NCBI GenBank assembly: GCA_030730425.1
Contig: JANQVH010000046.1
Location: 1-64,000 of the forward strand
Direction: 5' to 3'
Source: Candidatus Nanopelagicaceae bacterium
GTDB lineage: Bacteria; Actinomycetota; Actinomycetes; Nanopelagicales; Nanopelagicaceae
DNA length: 64,000 nucleotides
Both the position numbers and the translations under genes were made by a program. The notes below the pieces were generated by a model. That model was not told the origin of the DNA and did not search any database. It saw only the letters and a program-made list of their open reading frames with translations. Shown here one piece after another: positions 55,332-64,000 of the stretch (the first letter of the stretch is position 1; each line of letters begins with the position of its first letter).

Positions 55332-58060
55332 GATTTTTTTGATTTACCGCTAGCTGACTTCTTTGCTTTTCGCTTAGAACCAGCTCCTTTAATCGTTTTC
55401 TCAGTCAGGGTGGGAGCGCTCTTTCTAGCCCGCTTAGCCTTCTTAGGCTTCTTACTTACTCCACCGTTTTCAATCTCCCAGGCGCGTCGTCCTGCAAGAA
55501 GTTCTAACGCTCGCTCTATCGTCATTGCCTCTACTGTGTCGCCGCGTCGCAGCGTGGCATTAGTTTCGCCATCTGTCACATACATTCCAAAGCGGCCATC
55601 TTTAATAATAATTGCCTTACTTGTTTCAGGATCTAGGCCTAACTCTTTAAGTGGAGGTTTAGCAACACCCCGACGTCTAACCTTTGGTTGTTTATAGATA
55701 TCTTCTGCTTGGTCTAAATTGATTGAAAATAACTCATCTTCGCTAGTTAAAGTTCTTGAATCTGTTCCACGTTTTAGATACGGGCCATATCGACCATTTT
55801 GAACAGTGATTTCCTCACCGCTCTGGCTATCAATTCCAAGAATTCTAGGAAGTGAGAGCAGCTTTAGCGCGTCATCGATTGTGATGGTATCTAGGCTCAT
55901 TGTTGAAAGTAGCGATGCTGTCTTTGGCTTAGGAGCATCTTTCTTCTTTCTCGGTTTCTTTCCATCTTCTCGTATCACCTCAGGAAAGACCTCTGTTATA
56001 TATGGACCGAAGCGTCCAGATTTTGCAATTACTTGAAGGCCGCTACTTGGATCAACTCCAAGCTCTCGCTCACCTGATGGAGCGGCTAATAGCTCAATTG
56101 CCTTTTGAAGAGTTAACTCATCTGGAGCAAGTCCTTCTGGAATATTGGCAAACTTTCTATCATCGCCGATACCTTCTTGAAGATATGCGCCATACCTGCC
56201 AACGCGAATCTCAATATTTTCACCCATCTTCATGGTGTTAATTTGTTGCGCATCAATTGCGCCGAGATCTGCTGCTAAATCTTGCAAGCCCGGCTGGCCA
56301 TCATGGCCAAAGAAGAATTTAGTTAGCCAATTAAGTCTGTCTTCCTCACCGTTTGCGATTCGGTCTAAATCTTCTTCCATCGATGCGGTGAATTCGTAAT
56401 CCACTAACTTGGCAAAGTGCTGCTCAAGTAGGCCAGTTACCGAGAATGCAAGAAATGTGGGTACTAGGGCTCTTCCTCTTTTAACTACATAACCGCGATC
56501 TTGGATGGTTTGAATAATGGAGGCAAAGGTTGATGGCCGGCCAATACCAAGCTCTTCTAGCTTTTTAACCAGAGTAGGTTCGGTATAACGAGCCGGTGGC
56601 TTAGTTTCATGGCCCTCACATAAGAATTTGGTAGCAACAACATCTTGTCCAATTTTCATTGGTGGAAGGCGCCTATCGCTCTCTTCATCACTTTTTTCAT
56701 CGCTCACATCTTCATAAGCTGCAAGAAAGCCTGGGAATGTGATGACGCTGCCATTAGCTCTAAAGACACAAGCCTTTCCATCAGAGGTGGTCACATCAAA
56801 ATCAACTCTTGCTTGCATTTTTTTAGCATCAGCCATCTGTGATGCAACAGTGCGCTTCCAAATAAGATCATATAGAGCTAATTGATCACGAGTTAGCTCA
56901 GGAGCAAGCTCACCTGGCGTCTTAAAAGAATCTCCCGCAGGGCGAATTGCTTCATGAGCCTCTTGAGCATTCTTGGTTTTGCCTTCATAAAATCTTGGAC
57001 TCTCTGGAATATGGTCTTTGCCATAGAGAGATTGCGCAGCGCTTCGCGCAGCGCTAATTGCACTCTGTGAAAGATTGACGGAGTCAGTTCGCATATAGGT
57101 GATAAAGCCGCCTTCATAGAGGCTCTGTGCAATACGCATTGTTAATTGCGCTCCCCACCCAAGGCGTGATCCAGCATCTTGCTGCATTGTCGAAGTAGTA
57201 AAGGGAGGCTTTGGTCGCTCAGTCCTTGGTGAATCGTCAATTGATTTAACTCTTAGCTTCTTGCCTTCAAGTGAGGTTGTTAGCTTTTCAGCAGAGCCTT
57301 GGTCAAGAAGGAGAATTTTTGATGCGTTCTTTTCCTTTAAGGAGCCATTTGAATCAAAATCATTAGTTGTTGCAAGGCGCTTATCCTCAACAGAAATTAA
57401 CCGCGCTGTGAAGCTCTGATCGGTTTGCGCAGTTAAATCCCACCAAGATGAGGTGATAAAAGCCATTCTCTCGCGCTCTTTTTCAACAATTAGCCTTGTA
57501 GCAACTGATTGGACTCGCCCTGCTGAAATCCTTGGCATTACTTTCTTCCAGAGCACAGGGGAGAGGCGATATCCAAAGAGGCGATCTAAAACTCTTCTAG
57601 TTTCTTGAGCATCAACTAAGCGCTCATCGATATCTCTAGTTTCATTTACTGCCTTTAAAATTGCTTCCTTAGTAATCTCATTAAAGACCATTCGCTTTAC
57701 TGGAACTTTTGGTTTTAAGATCTCCATTAAGTGCCAGGCAATTGCCTCACCCTCACGGTCTTCATCAGTTGCAAGGATTAACTCATCAGATTCCTTAAGT
57801 AGCTCTTTTAGCTCTGCAACCTTTGCTCTCTTATCTGGATTGATTACATAGAGAGGGGCAAAACCATTTTCAATATCAACACCCTCGCGCGACCAGGCAA
57901 ACTTCTTTACTTCCTTTGGAATATCAGCAGCGCGCTGCGGCAGATCTCTGATGTGGCCAATGGAGGCCTCGACGATGTAATCATCGCCGAGATATCCACC
58001 AATTTTTCTTGCCTTTGCTGGTGATTCAACAATCACCAGCTTCTTTAAGTTTTTTGCCAA
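55328..58060 (-). CDS. topA: DNA topoisomerase I
   Basis: A 910-residue type IA topoisomerase that relaxes negative supercoils. The Toprim domain starts KLVIVESPAKARKIGGYLG and has ATDEDREGEAIAWHL; the catalytic tyrosine lies in GGFITYMRTDSVNLS. The C-terminal third has repeated domains seen as GRYGAYLQEG, GRFGPYITE, GRYGPYLKRG and GRFGMYVTDG, which replace zinc fingers in actinobacterial enzymes. The last 45 residues are lysine-rich, as in mycobacterial TopA. ATG 58060 is five bases after the hppA stop, so both share an operon. Confidence 0.96.
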   Translation of the reverse strand: MAKNLKKLVIVESPAKARKIGGYLGDDYIVEASIGHIRDLPQRAADIPKEVKKFAWSREGVDIENGFAPLYVINPDKRAKVAELKELLKESDELILATDEDREGEAIAWHLMEILKPKVPVKRMVFNEITKEAILKAVNETRDIDERLVDAQETRRVLDRLFGYRLSPVLWKKVMPRISAGRVQSVATRLIVEKERERMAFITSSWWDLTAQTDQSFTARLISVEDKRLATTNDFDSNGSLKEKNASKILLLDQGSAEKLTTSLEGKKLRVKSIDDSPRTERPKPPFTTSTMQQDAGSRLGWGAQLTMRIAQSLYEGGFITYMRTDSVNLSQSAISAARSAAQSLYGKDHIPESPRFYEGKTKNAQEAHEAIRPAGDSFKTPGELAPELTRDQLALYDLIWKRTVASQMADAKKMQARVDFDVTTSDGKACVFRANGSVITFPGFLAAYEDVSDEKSDEESDRRLPPMKIGQDVVATKFLCEGHETKPPARYTEPTLVKKLEELGIGRPSTFASIIQTIQDRGYVVKRGRALVPTFLAFSVTGLLEQHFAKLVDYEFTASMEEDLDRIANGEEDRLNWLTKFFFGHDGQPGLQDLAADLGAIDAQQINTMKMGENIEIRVGRYGAYLQEGIGDDRKFANIPEGLAPDELTLQKAIELLAAPSGERELGVDPSSGLQVIAKSGRFGPYITEVFPEVIREDGKKPRKKKDAPKPKTASLLSTMSLDTITIDDALKLLSLPRILGIDSQSGEEITVQNGRYGPYLKRGTDSRTLTSEDELFSINLDQAEDIYKQPKVRRRGVAKPPLKELGLDPETSKAIIIKDGRFGMYVTDGETNATLRRGDTVEAMTIERALELLAGRRAWEIENGGVSKKPKKAKRARKSAPTLTEKTIKGAGSKRKAKKSASGKSKKS

Positions 58061-58065
58061 ATGAT

Positions 58066-60342
58066 TTAGCCAATCATTGTTGAGGAGCGGCGGCTACGAA
58101 TTAGCGCTGCAATGATGATTGCTGTAGCAATGGCTGCAATTATCTGGCTAGTTCTCTCATTACCATCAAGTGCAAAGGTGACAATTGCTGGAGTGATAAG
58201 AAGGCCAACTAAGTTCATCACTTTGATAAGTGGGTTAATGGCAGGACCTGCAGTGTCCTTAAAAGGATCGCCAACAGTGTCACCAATAATTGTTGCAGCG
58301 TGAGCATCAGAGCCCTTACCGCCATAGTTACCATCTTCAACGAACTTCTTAGCGTTATCCCAGGCTCCGCCCGAGTTAGCTAGAAATACCGCCATCAGCG
58401 TTCCAGTTCCAATAGAGCCTGCTAAATAAGCTCCAAGGGCGCCAACGCCAAGGCCAAAGCCAACAGCAATTGGGGCAAAGACTGCAAGAAGACCTGGGGT
58501 TGCAAGCTCGCGTAGTGAATCACGGGTACAGATATCAACTACTCGAGCATAATCTGGCTTCTCTGTTCCCTTCATGATTCCTGGATGAAGTTTGAATTGA
58601 TTTCTAACTTCCATAACAACAGCTCCTGCTGCTCGTGATACTGCATTAACAGCAAGGCCTGAGAAGAGAAATACCACAGATGCGCCAATAATTAATCCCA
58701 CTAAGTTTCTAGGATCTGCAACATCAAGTACGCCTTGGAACTGAGCTGCTTGATCTGCCACAACTTTGCCAGCCTCAAGAACAGAATTTTTAATCGCATC
58801 AGTAAATGCTCCAAAGAGAGCAGTTGCTGCAAGAACAGCGGTTGCAATTGCAATTCCCTTAGTAATTGCCTTGGTGGTATTACCAACAGCATCAAGTGAG
58901 GTAAGAATCTTTGCGCCTTCGCCCTTTACATCTCCAGACATCTCAGCAATACCTTGAGCGTTATCTGAAATTGGTCCGAAGGTATCCATCGCCACAATAA
59001 CGCCAACGGTGGTTAGAAGTCCGCAACCAGCTAGGGCTACAGCAAATAGTGAGAGAACAATTACTCCGCCGCCCAATAGATATGCGCCAAATACACCGGC
59101 AGCAATTAATAGCGCTGAATAAACTGCTGATTCAAAACCAACAGAAACACCAGCAAGAATTACTGTTGCTGCTCCAGTTTGTGAGGATGCTGCAACATCA
59201 TTTACTGGACGCTTACCAACTTCAGTAAAGAAGCCAGTTAGCATCTGAATTGCAGCTGCTAGGACAATTCCAATAACCACTGCGCCAAATGCAAAGGATC
59301 TAGGGTTTGTTGAAATTTGAGGGAAATCAGCGCTAAGGCCAGATAGGGCTGCAAAAGAGCTTGGTAGATAGGTATATGTAGCAAGGCCGACAAGGGCTGC
59401 TGAAATTACCGCTGATAGATAGAAGGAGCGATTAATTGCGCTCATCGCGCTCTTATCTGAAGTGCGAAGACGAGTTAGGAAGATTCCAAGGATCGCAGTC
59501 AAGATTCCAATTGCTGGAACGATTAGAGGATAGACAAGCCCCATATCTCCAAAGGCAGCCTTACCAAGAATCAGAGCTGCAACAAGGGTTACTGCATATG
59601 ATTCAAAGAGGTCTGCAGCCATACCGGCGCAATCTCCAACGTTATCTCCAACGTTATCTGCAATAGTTGCAGCATTTCTTGGGTCATCTTCTGGAATATT
59701 CTTTTCAACTTTACCGACTAGATCTGCTCCAACATCAGCAGCTTTGGTAAAGATTCCGCCGCCAACGCGCATAAACATCGCAAGCATCGCAGCGCCAAAA
59801 CCAAATCCTTCTAGAACCGATGGTGCATCTGCCTGATAGAGAACAACAACAAGTGATGCTCCAAATAGGCCAAGACCAACTGTGAGCATTCCAACAACTC
59901 CACCAGTTCTAAATGCAATCTGTACTGCATTGGCAGCAGATCCTTGACGTGCCGCCTCTGCAACTCTGACATTTGCTCTAACAGCAAGCCACATTCCCTG
60001 ATATCCCACAGTGGCAGAGAAGACTGCTCCAATTATGAAAAATACTGATCTTCCAATCTTTACATCCATATCTCCAGGAAGTGCAAAGAGGAGAAGAAAG
60101 ACGATAACTACAAAGTAGGAGAGAGTTCTAAATTGACGGGCTAGATATGCCGCAGCTCCTTCTTGCACCGCTGCTGCGATCTCTTGCATCTTTGGTGTTC
60201 CAGCAGATGCTGCTAATACCTGTGAGCGAAGCGCCCAGGCGATAGCTAGAGCTACTAAAGAAACTGCTAGAACTAGATAGACAAGATTGAGATTGCTACC
60301 CGTGACTTGCACGAGTGAGTTGGCCGCTGAAAGGGCTCTCAT
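58066..60342 (-). CDS. hppA: K+-independent membrane H+-translocating pyrophosphatase
   Basis: A 758-residue membrane pump with about 16 helices that couples pyrophosphate hydrolysis to proton export. Active-site motifs are GGGIFTKAADVGADLVGKVE, DNVGDNVGDCAGMAADLFE and the late DTVGDPFKDTAGPAINPL. The segment GNTTKAITKG has lysine where K+-dependent enzymes have alanine, so activity should not need potassium. GGAG lies five to eight bases before the ATG. It recovers energy from biosynthetic pyrophosphate, which suits a lean aquatic heterotroph. Confidence 0.96.
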   Translation of the reverse strand: MRALSAANSLVQVTGSNLNLVYLVLAVSLVALAIAWALRSQVLAASAGTPKMQEIAAAVQEGAAAYLARQFRTLSYFVVIVFLLLFALPGDMDVKIGRSVFFIIGAVFSATVGYQGMWLAVRANVRVAEAARQGSAANAVQIAFRTGGVVGMLTVGLGLFGASLVVVLYQADAPSVLEGFGFGAAMLAMFMRVGGGIFTKAADVGADLVGKVEKNIPEDDPRNAATIADNVGDNVGDCAGMAADLFESYAVTLVAALILGKAAFGDMGLVYPLIVPAIGILTAILGIFLTRLRTSDKSAMSAINRSFYLSAVISAALVGLATYTYLPSSFAALSGLSADFPQISTNPRSFAFGAVVIGIVLAAAIQMLTGFFTEVGKRPVNDVAASSQTGAATVILAGVSVGFESAVYSALLIAAGVFGAYLLGGGVIVLSLFAVALAGCGLLTTVGVIVAMDTFGPISDNAQGIAEMSGDVKGEGAKILTSLDAVGNTTKAITKGIAIATAVLAATALFGAFTDAIKNSVLEAGKVVADQAAQFQGVLDVADPRNLVGLIIGASVVFLFSGLAVNAVSRAAGAVVMEVRNQFKLHPGIMKGTEKPDYARVVDICTRDSLRELATPGLLAVFAPIAVGFGLGVGALGAYLAGSIGTGTLMAVFLANSGGAWDNAKKFVEDGNYGGKGSDAHAATIIGDTVGDPFKDTAGPAINPLIKVMNLVGLLITPAIVTFALDGNERTSQIIAAIATAIIIAALIRSRRSSTMIG

Positions 60343-60366
60343 ATTTACTCCGTTGGATTGCTCGGG

Positions 60367-60391
60367 TCAGCGCCACCTGTGTCGGCGCTGA
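60367..60391 (-). other. Leader stem-loop upstream of hppA
   Basis: TCAGCGCC (60367-60374) and GGCGCTGA (60384-60391) are perfect inverted copies around a nine-base loop, 25 bases before the hppA ATG. No uridine run follows on the minus strand, so it is not a standard terminator of the upstream gene. Confidence 0.6.
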
Positions 60392-60405
60392 GCACAATGG
60401 AGCGC

Positions 60406-60411
60406 AGTTTA
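60406..60411 (-). promoter_or_regulatory. Possible -10 box (TAAACT) of hppA-topA
   Basis: Minus-strand TAAACT would start transcription near 60399 and give a leader of about 57 bases containing the stem-loop and a GGAG ribosome binding site. No convincing -35 box was seen. Confidence 0.35.
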
Positions 60412-60476
60412 GGCGCAAAACCCCCTGCTAAACCTAATTTGAGCGTGGTTGGGGACTAATAAATAAGGTGAAAGCT

Positions 60477-61355
60477 CTAAAGACCTTCCCCGACCCTCTC
60501 CTCAACCTTGACTAGAAAAGCCACGATTATGGCCCCTGCTAGAAATAGTAGGAGCGCTATTAACTCTGATGAATGGGGGAAGAGAAGTTCGCGATCTTCG
60601 CCCTGCCAAGGCCAGAGCGCACGGAGAGAGCCAAGCATTAACCCTGCAAGGAGAACTAAGGTGGGGCGAGCTCTCTGACTCAGAAGGAATTTAAGGAAAG
60701 AGACAAAACTTGCAAGCCCAAGTAATGCTCCTAGGGCGAATATCAAAAGATATTGCAGATCTCTATCGTTAAGTGCGCTAATAGTTGCTGAATACATTCC
60801 GATTGTTAAAAGAAGAAACGATCCTGATATCCCTGGTAATACTAGGGCGCAGATAGCAATGGCTGCGGAGAAGAAAATTAAAATAGGCCCAGGATTACTA
60901 ACTTCACCTTGTGGAAGACCTGTTAGGAAAAAGGCGGCGAGGGCGCCAATAAGAGCTAGTAGATAATCTCTTAGCGCCCAGTTATCTCCATTGACTTTTA
61001 CACTCATCTTGTAGGGGATATAGATTCCAGCAGCAACCAATCCAGCAAATACTGCTCTTAGCTCTATTGGGTTGCTTTCAAGTAAACCTTCCATAAAGCT
61101 AGCTGTAGTGATTAACGCTATCGCCATCCCAATAAATACTGGAAGAAGGAACTTCCACTCTAGAGCTATAAGATTTCTAGCCATTATTTTTGGATGAGAG
61201 ATATTACGAAGTGATTTAAAGAGTAAATCAATGTTATTTAATAATCTGCTATAAATTCCTGTTATTAAAGCAAGGGTGCCGCCAGAGACGCCAGGAATCA
61301 CCTCAGCAATTCCAATTAGAACCCCCCGTAGGAAGTTAAGTGAAGAGTTAATCAC
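60477..61355 (-). CDS. DUF368-family polyprenyl-phosphate transporter
   Basis: A 292-residue membrane protein with about eight to ten helices and the family signature EVIPGVSGGTLALITGIY, repeated in degenerate form as LVLPGISGSFLLLTIGMY, which marks an internal duplication. DUF368 proteins (PopT) have recently been shown to move undecaprenyl phosphate back across the membrane for reuse in cell-wall synthesis. It begins directly after pyrE at the end of the dnaK transcription unit. Confidence 0.9.
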   Translation of the reverse strand: MINSSLNFLRGVLIGIAEVIPGVSGGTLALITGIYSRLLNNIDLLFKSLRNISHPKIMARNLIALEWKFLLPVFIGMAIALITTASFMEGLLESNPIELRAVFAGLVAAGIYIPYKMSVKVNGDNWALRDYLLALIGALAAFFLTGLPQGEVSNPGPILIFFSAAIAICALVLPGISGSFLLLTIGMYSATISALNDRDLQYLLIFALGALLGLASFVSFLKFLLSQRARPTLVLLAGLMLGSLRALWPWQGEDRELLFPHSSELIALLLFLAGAIIVAFLVKVEERVGEGL

Positions 61356-61892
61356 CTATGCCAGACCTAGCTCTTCTAATGAGATAACTGAGATGTATTT
61401 AAGTCCGGCTTGCTCGATCTTTGCCCCAGCGCCGCGATCAACGACAACGGCTACGCCAACAACAATCGCCCCTGCCTGCTCTAGCGCCTCAACTGCAGTT
61501 AAGACTGATCCACCAGTAGTCGAGGTATCTTCAACAGCTAAAACTCTCTTGCCCGCTACATCTGGGCCTTCGATTCTGCGTTGCAAGCCATGGGCTTTCC
61601 CCTCTTTTCTTACTACAAATGAGTTAAGCACTCGTCCATTTGCCTTAGCCACATGCATCATCGCTGTTGCAACCGGATCTGCTCCTAGGGTTAACCCGCC
61701 AACTGCTTCATAATCTAAATCTGCAGTTGCATCTAACATCGCCTGGCCAACTAGAGGAGCTGCAACTGCATCTAAAGTCACTCGCCTAAGATCAATGTAG
61801 TAATCAGCCTCTTTGCCACTTGAGAGAGTGACTCTGCCATGGACCACGGCTTTCTCTTTAATCTCTTTAATTAACTCAGATTTTATGCTCAT
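61356..61892 (-). CDS. pyrE: Orotate phosphoribosyltransferase
   Basis: A 178-residue enzyme that converts orotate and PRPP to orotidine monophosphate in pyrimidine synthesis. The PRPP loop is VLAVEDTSTTGGSV (117-130), with SSGKEADYYIDLRR near the N-terminus and GGLTLGADPVA in the middle. The length is normal. Its position between hspR and the DUF368 gene is typical neither of pyr operons nor of heat-shock operons. It follows hspR by nine bases. Confidence 0.95.
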   Translation of the reverse strand: MSIKSELIKEIKEKAVVHGRVTLSSGKEADYYIDLRRVTLDAVAAPLVGQAMLDATADLDYEAVGGLTLGADPVATAMMHVAKANGRVLNSFVVRKEGKAHGLQRRIEGPDVAGKRVLAVEDTSTTGGSVLTAVEALEQAGAIVVGVAVVVDRGAGAKIEQAGLKYISVISLEELGLA

Positions 61893-61901
61893 CAGATAAA
61901 C

Positions 61902-62285
61902 CTAAAGGCTCTTTTGGGAATTGTAAACAATCACTTCACTTCGCCGTCTAGCTACTAGGGCCTTCTCTGGGTTTGATTCTAGAAGGGCATCAACTTCAAT
62001 CCTTAGCTTGGCCACCTCTATTGCCATATTTGACATTGCAGATTCCAATTCAATAATTCTCTTTATCCCAGCCAGGTTTATTCCTTCACCAACCATCCGA
62101 GAGACATTTCTAAGGAGCGCAATATCTCGCAGTGAGTAGCGACGACCTCGCCCTCTGGCGCGCGAAGGAGAGACAAGGCCTATGCGATCGTATTGACGCA
62201 GCGTTTGCGGGTGGAGACCAGAAAGTTCTGCTGCAACTGAGATTACATAGAGCGCTAGCTCTTCATCGCCTTGTTCTGTATTCAT
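61902..62285 (-). CDS. hspR: Heat-shock repressor HspR (MerR family)
   Basis: A 127-residue MerR-type regulator: YVISVAAELSGLHPQTLRQYDRIGLVSPSRARGRGRRYSLRDI is the HspR winged helix, followed by a helix that dimerises. In Streptomyces and mycobacteria HspR uses DnaK as co-repressor and shuts off the dnaK operon by binding HAIR sites. Any such site should lie upstream of dnaK, outside this window. It overlaps dnaJ by four bases. Confidence 0.94.
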   Translation of the reverse strand: MNTEQGDEELALYVISVAAELSGLHPQTLRQYDRIGLVSPSRARGRGRRYSLRDIALLRNVSRMVGEGINLAGIKRIIELESAMSNMAIEVAKLRIEVDALLESNPEKALVARRRSEVIVYNSQKSL

Positions 62286-63181
62286 GCTCTAGCTCGCTGC
62301 ATAAATTCAGAACGAAAATCTTCATCTTTTGTCGCTGCTGCAAAATCTTCTAGGGCTTTCTTGGCTTTGCCATCAACTCGCTGCGGGACTTGAACTTCAA
62401 TCATCACTATTAGATCTCCAGCGTTCACACCTTTTTTAACCCCACGACCTTTAACACGAAGAGTTTTTCCATTTTGAGTGCCGGAGGCAAGGCGAAGCTT
62501 TACTTCATCGCCTTCAATCGTGGGTACTGAAATATCAGCGCCTAGCGCTGCTTCTGAGAAGGAGACAGGAAGGCTGATATGAAGGTTCTCGCCTTTGCGA
62601 GTAAAGATTGGATGCGGGATTACATTAACTAGTACAAATAAATCTCCAGGGCCTGCCTCACCAGAGCCACCACGACCTTTAACTCGAACTTTTGCTCCAT
62701 CGCTAACCCCTGCAGGAATTCGAACTGTAATAGCACTTGGCGCGCTGCCCTGCCCTGAGAGGCGTAGATCTACCTCTTTGCCAAATAAAGCATCGCGAAA
62801 TGAAATTGAAATCTCTGTTTCAACATCTTGTCCCTTTCGCGGGCCGCGCCTTCCTGTAAATAACTGAGAGAAAATATCTCCACCGCCATTAAATAAATCA
62901 CTAAAGTCGCCCGAGAATTGTTGTCCCTGTCTATAGGCTCCTGATTGGAAAGCTTGGCGAGCTTGATCATATTCGCTACGTTTTTTGACATCACTTAAGA
63001 TTTCATAAGCTTCGCTGACTTCTTTGAAGCGATCCTCTAGTTTCTTATCACCCTTAGTCTTATCAGGATGGAGTTCGCGGGCTAGGCTTCGATATGTTTT
63101 TTTAATCGTGGCAGCATCAGCCTTCTTATCAACGCCTAATATGGCGTAATAATCCTTTTCGTAGAGATCTTTGGCAGCCAT
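62282..63181 (-). CDS. dnaJ: DnaJ-type co-chaperone without zinc finger
   Basis: A 299-residue J-domain protein. The J domain (about 9-75) has the HPD motif (38-40) that stimulates DnaK ATPase; a Gly/Phe-rich part follows (about 80-110). The two C-terminal substrate-binding domains start about residue 118 (ETEISISFRDALFGKEVDL). The four CXXCXGXG repeats of full DnaJ are missing, so it is of the CbpA type. It takes the place of dnaJ1 in the dnaK-grpE-dnaJ-hspR order and starts two bases after grpE. Confidence 0.93.
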   Translation of the reverse strand: MAAKDLYEKDYYAILGVDKKADAATIKKTYRSLARELHPDKTKGDKKLEDRFKEVSEAYEILSDVKKRSEYDQARQAFQSGAYRQGQQFSGDFSDLFNGGGDIFSQLFTGRRGPRKGQDVETEISISFRDALFGKEVDLRLSGQGSAPSAITVRIPAGVSDGAKVRVKGRGGSGEAGPGDLFVLVNVIPHPIFTRKGENLHISLPVSFSEAALGADISVPTIEGDEVKLRLASGTQNGKTLRVKGRGVKKGVNAGDLIVMIEVQVPQRVDGKAKKALEDFAAATKDEDFRSEFMQRARA

Positions 63182-63183
63182 AA

Positions 63184-63654
63184 TTACTCGAGATCAGTTA
63201 CTACTACTCGAGCAGGCCTTAAAATTCGCTCTTTATATTTATATCCTGGTTGCAAAATTTTTGAAACAGTTGTCTCTCTTACCTCACTAGATGTTTCATG
63301 AAGTAGGGCTTCATGGATATTGGGATCAAATGCCTCTGGAGCGCTGCCGTATTTTTCTAAGCCAAGTTTGGTCATGGTTGCATTTATCTGCTCAGAAACT
63401 GCTTTAAATCCACCACTTAACTCGCCATGAGACTCAGCCCGATCGAGATCATCAAGGATGGCTAAAAACTCAAATAAAACACTTGAAATTGCTAGATCGC
63501 TTGCCAGCGATCTATCGCGCTCGATTCTCTTGCGATAGTTGGCAAACTCAGCCTGGAGCCTTTGAAGATCTTCAGTTAAGGCAGTAACTGGGTCAATGAC
63601 CTCAGCTACTGCCTCATCTGATACTACTTCTTCACTATTTGTTTCCTCGCTCAT
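63184..63654 (-). CDS. grpE: Nucleotide exchange factor GrpE
   Basis: A 156-residue DnaK exchange factor. An acidic N-terminal stretch leads to a long helix (LQRLQAEFANYRKRIERDR), then VLFEFLAILDDLDRAESHGE and the beta domain with AFDPNIHEALLHE and LQPGYKYKERILRPARV. Slightly short but complete. Its ATG overlaps the dnaK stop by one base (TAATG). Confidence 0.96.
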   Translation of the reverse strand: MSEETNSEEVVSDEAVAEVIDPVTALTEDLQRLQAEFANYRKRIERDRSLASDLAISSVLFEFLAILDDLDRAESHGELSGGFKAVSEQINATMTKLGLEKYGSAPEAFDPNIHEALLHETSSEVRETTVSKILQPGYKYKERILRPARVVVTDLE

Positions 63655-64000
63655 TACTTACTTTCATCAATGATCTCAGCATCTTCGACGCCATCATCAC
63701 CTTTTGGCGCTTCAGCACTCGATGCATTAGCAGCATATAAAGCAGCCCCTAATTGCTGACTTACTTCAGATAGCTTGGTTGTTGCGCTCTTGATGCTTGC
63801 ATAATCTGCGCCCTCAAGAAGTTTCTTTAGCTCTGCCATAGCGCTTTCAACTTCAACTTTTATGGTAGCTGCTTCTCCTTCATTGAGTTTCTCAGCATTA
63901 TCCTTTAAGAACTTCTCAGTCTGGTAGACAAGAGAGTCTCCTGTGTTGCGAGTCTCTGCCTCATCACGGCGCTGCTTATCTTCATCAGCATGTGATTCAG
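63654..64000 (-). CDS. dnaK: Chaperone DnaK, C-terminal part
   Basis: The last 115 codons of dnaK, cut by the right edge. The frame runs open from base 64000 and includes DEDKQRRDEAETRNTGDSLV and YQTEKFLKDNAEKL of the helical lid, then an alanine-rich tail ending in DAEIIDESK. The short frame that starts with methionine at 63839 is an internal codon of this gene and not a separate gene. It is the first gene here of the dnaK-grpE-dnaJ-hspR unit. Confidence 0.95.
   Translation of the reverse strand, partial: ESHADEDKQRRDEAETRNTGDSLVYQTEKFLKDNAEKLNEGEAATIKVEVESAMAELKKLLEGADYASIKSATTKLSEVSQQLGAALYAANASSAEAPKGDDGVEDAEIIDESK

Noticed and set aside
60367-60391. Hairpin before hppA as intrinsic terminator of the dnaK-DUF368 unit
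   Set aside because: No uridine run follows the stem on the minus strand.
63654-63839. A separate 61-residue gene at the right edge
   Set aside because: The frame continues to the window end and encodes the DnaK lid, so this is the dnaK C-terminus.

Overview
The window looks like the genome of a streamlined, AT-leaning actinobacterium. It resembles the freshwater acI / Nanopelagicales group (Planktophila and Nanopelagicus-like), but I infer that from gene content and could not test it by alignment. Supporting signs are a full menaquinone pathway, a 14-subunit complex I in actinobacterial order, system II cytochrome c maturation (ResA-CcdA-ResB-CcsB), an HspR-type dnaK operon, the tiny mycobacterial-type ribosomal protein bS22 beside proC, a bacterial XPB helicase and a membrane H+-pyrophosphatase. 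Coding density is very high. No gene-free stretch reaches 300 bases, many operon genes overlap by ATGA, and seven convergent gene pairs overlap at their 3' ends. I saw no rRNA, CRISPR array, insertion sequence, prophage or replication origin.

Region by region. 1-7.3 kb: an amino-sugar/oligosaccharide locus laid out like the Streptomyces dasR-dasABCD-nagB region. It has a GntR/HutC regulator divergent from a binding protein, two permeases, a GH3 N-acetylhexosaminidase, a cupin and a SIS-type sugar-phosphate isomerase, with a GH1 glucosidase cut by the left edge. A dre-like operator lies between regulator and binding protein. 7.3-12.5 kb: housekeeping genes (TsaC, a SIMPL protein, tRNA-Tyr, class I aldolase, YajQ, RarD, polyprenyl diphosphate synthase). 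12.5-28.3 kb: menG followed by the nuo operon, in which nuoE and nuoF are one fused gene. 28.3-34.9 kb: the menaquinone genes menF, menD, menC, menB, menE and menA. 35-40.3 kb: small acetyltransferases and the cytochrome c maturation operon. 40.3-46.3 kb: a HAD phosphatase, a PF13625-type protein, an M20 peptidase, XPB helicase and a glutaredoxin-like protein. 46.3-50.8 kb: a cysteine-rich protein, an orphan small protein, a large secreted HExxH/FnIII/repeat protein, bS22 and proC. 50.8-55.3 kb: tRNA-Thr, a VOC protein, HolB, an MFS-thymidylate kinase fusion and a Phd/RelE toxin-antitoxin pair. 55.3-64 kb: topA, hppA, a DUF368 polyprenyl-phosphate transporter, pyrE, hspR, dnaJ, grpE and the end of dnaK.

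How it fits together. Complex I passes electrons to menaquinone, whose head group (men genes) and tail (polyprenyl synthase) are also encoded here. The Res/Ccs genes mature the c-type cytochromes that accept those electrons. The das-like locus feeds amino sugars into central metabolism.

A sequence pattern runs through the window. Many first genes have a TANNNT -10 box exactly 6 or 7 bases before the start codon, which is the geometry of leaderless mRNAs. At three divergent gene pairs the box is the self-symmetric heptamer TANNNTA, so one 7-bp element could start transcription both ways. The toxin-antitoxin promoter has TGTACA boxes exactly on its -35 and -10 elements.
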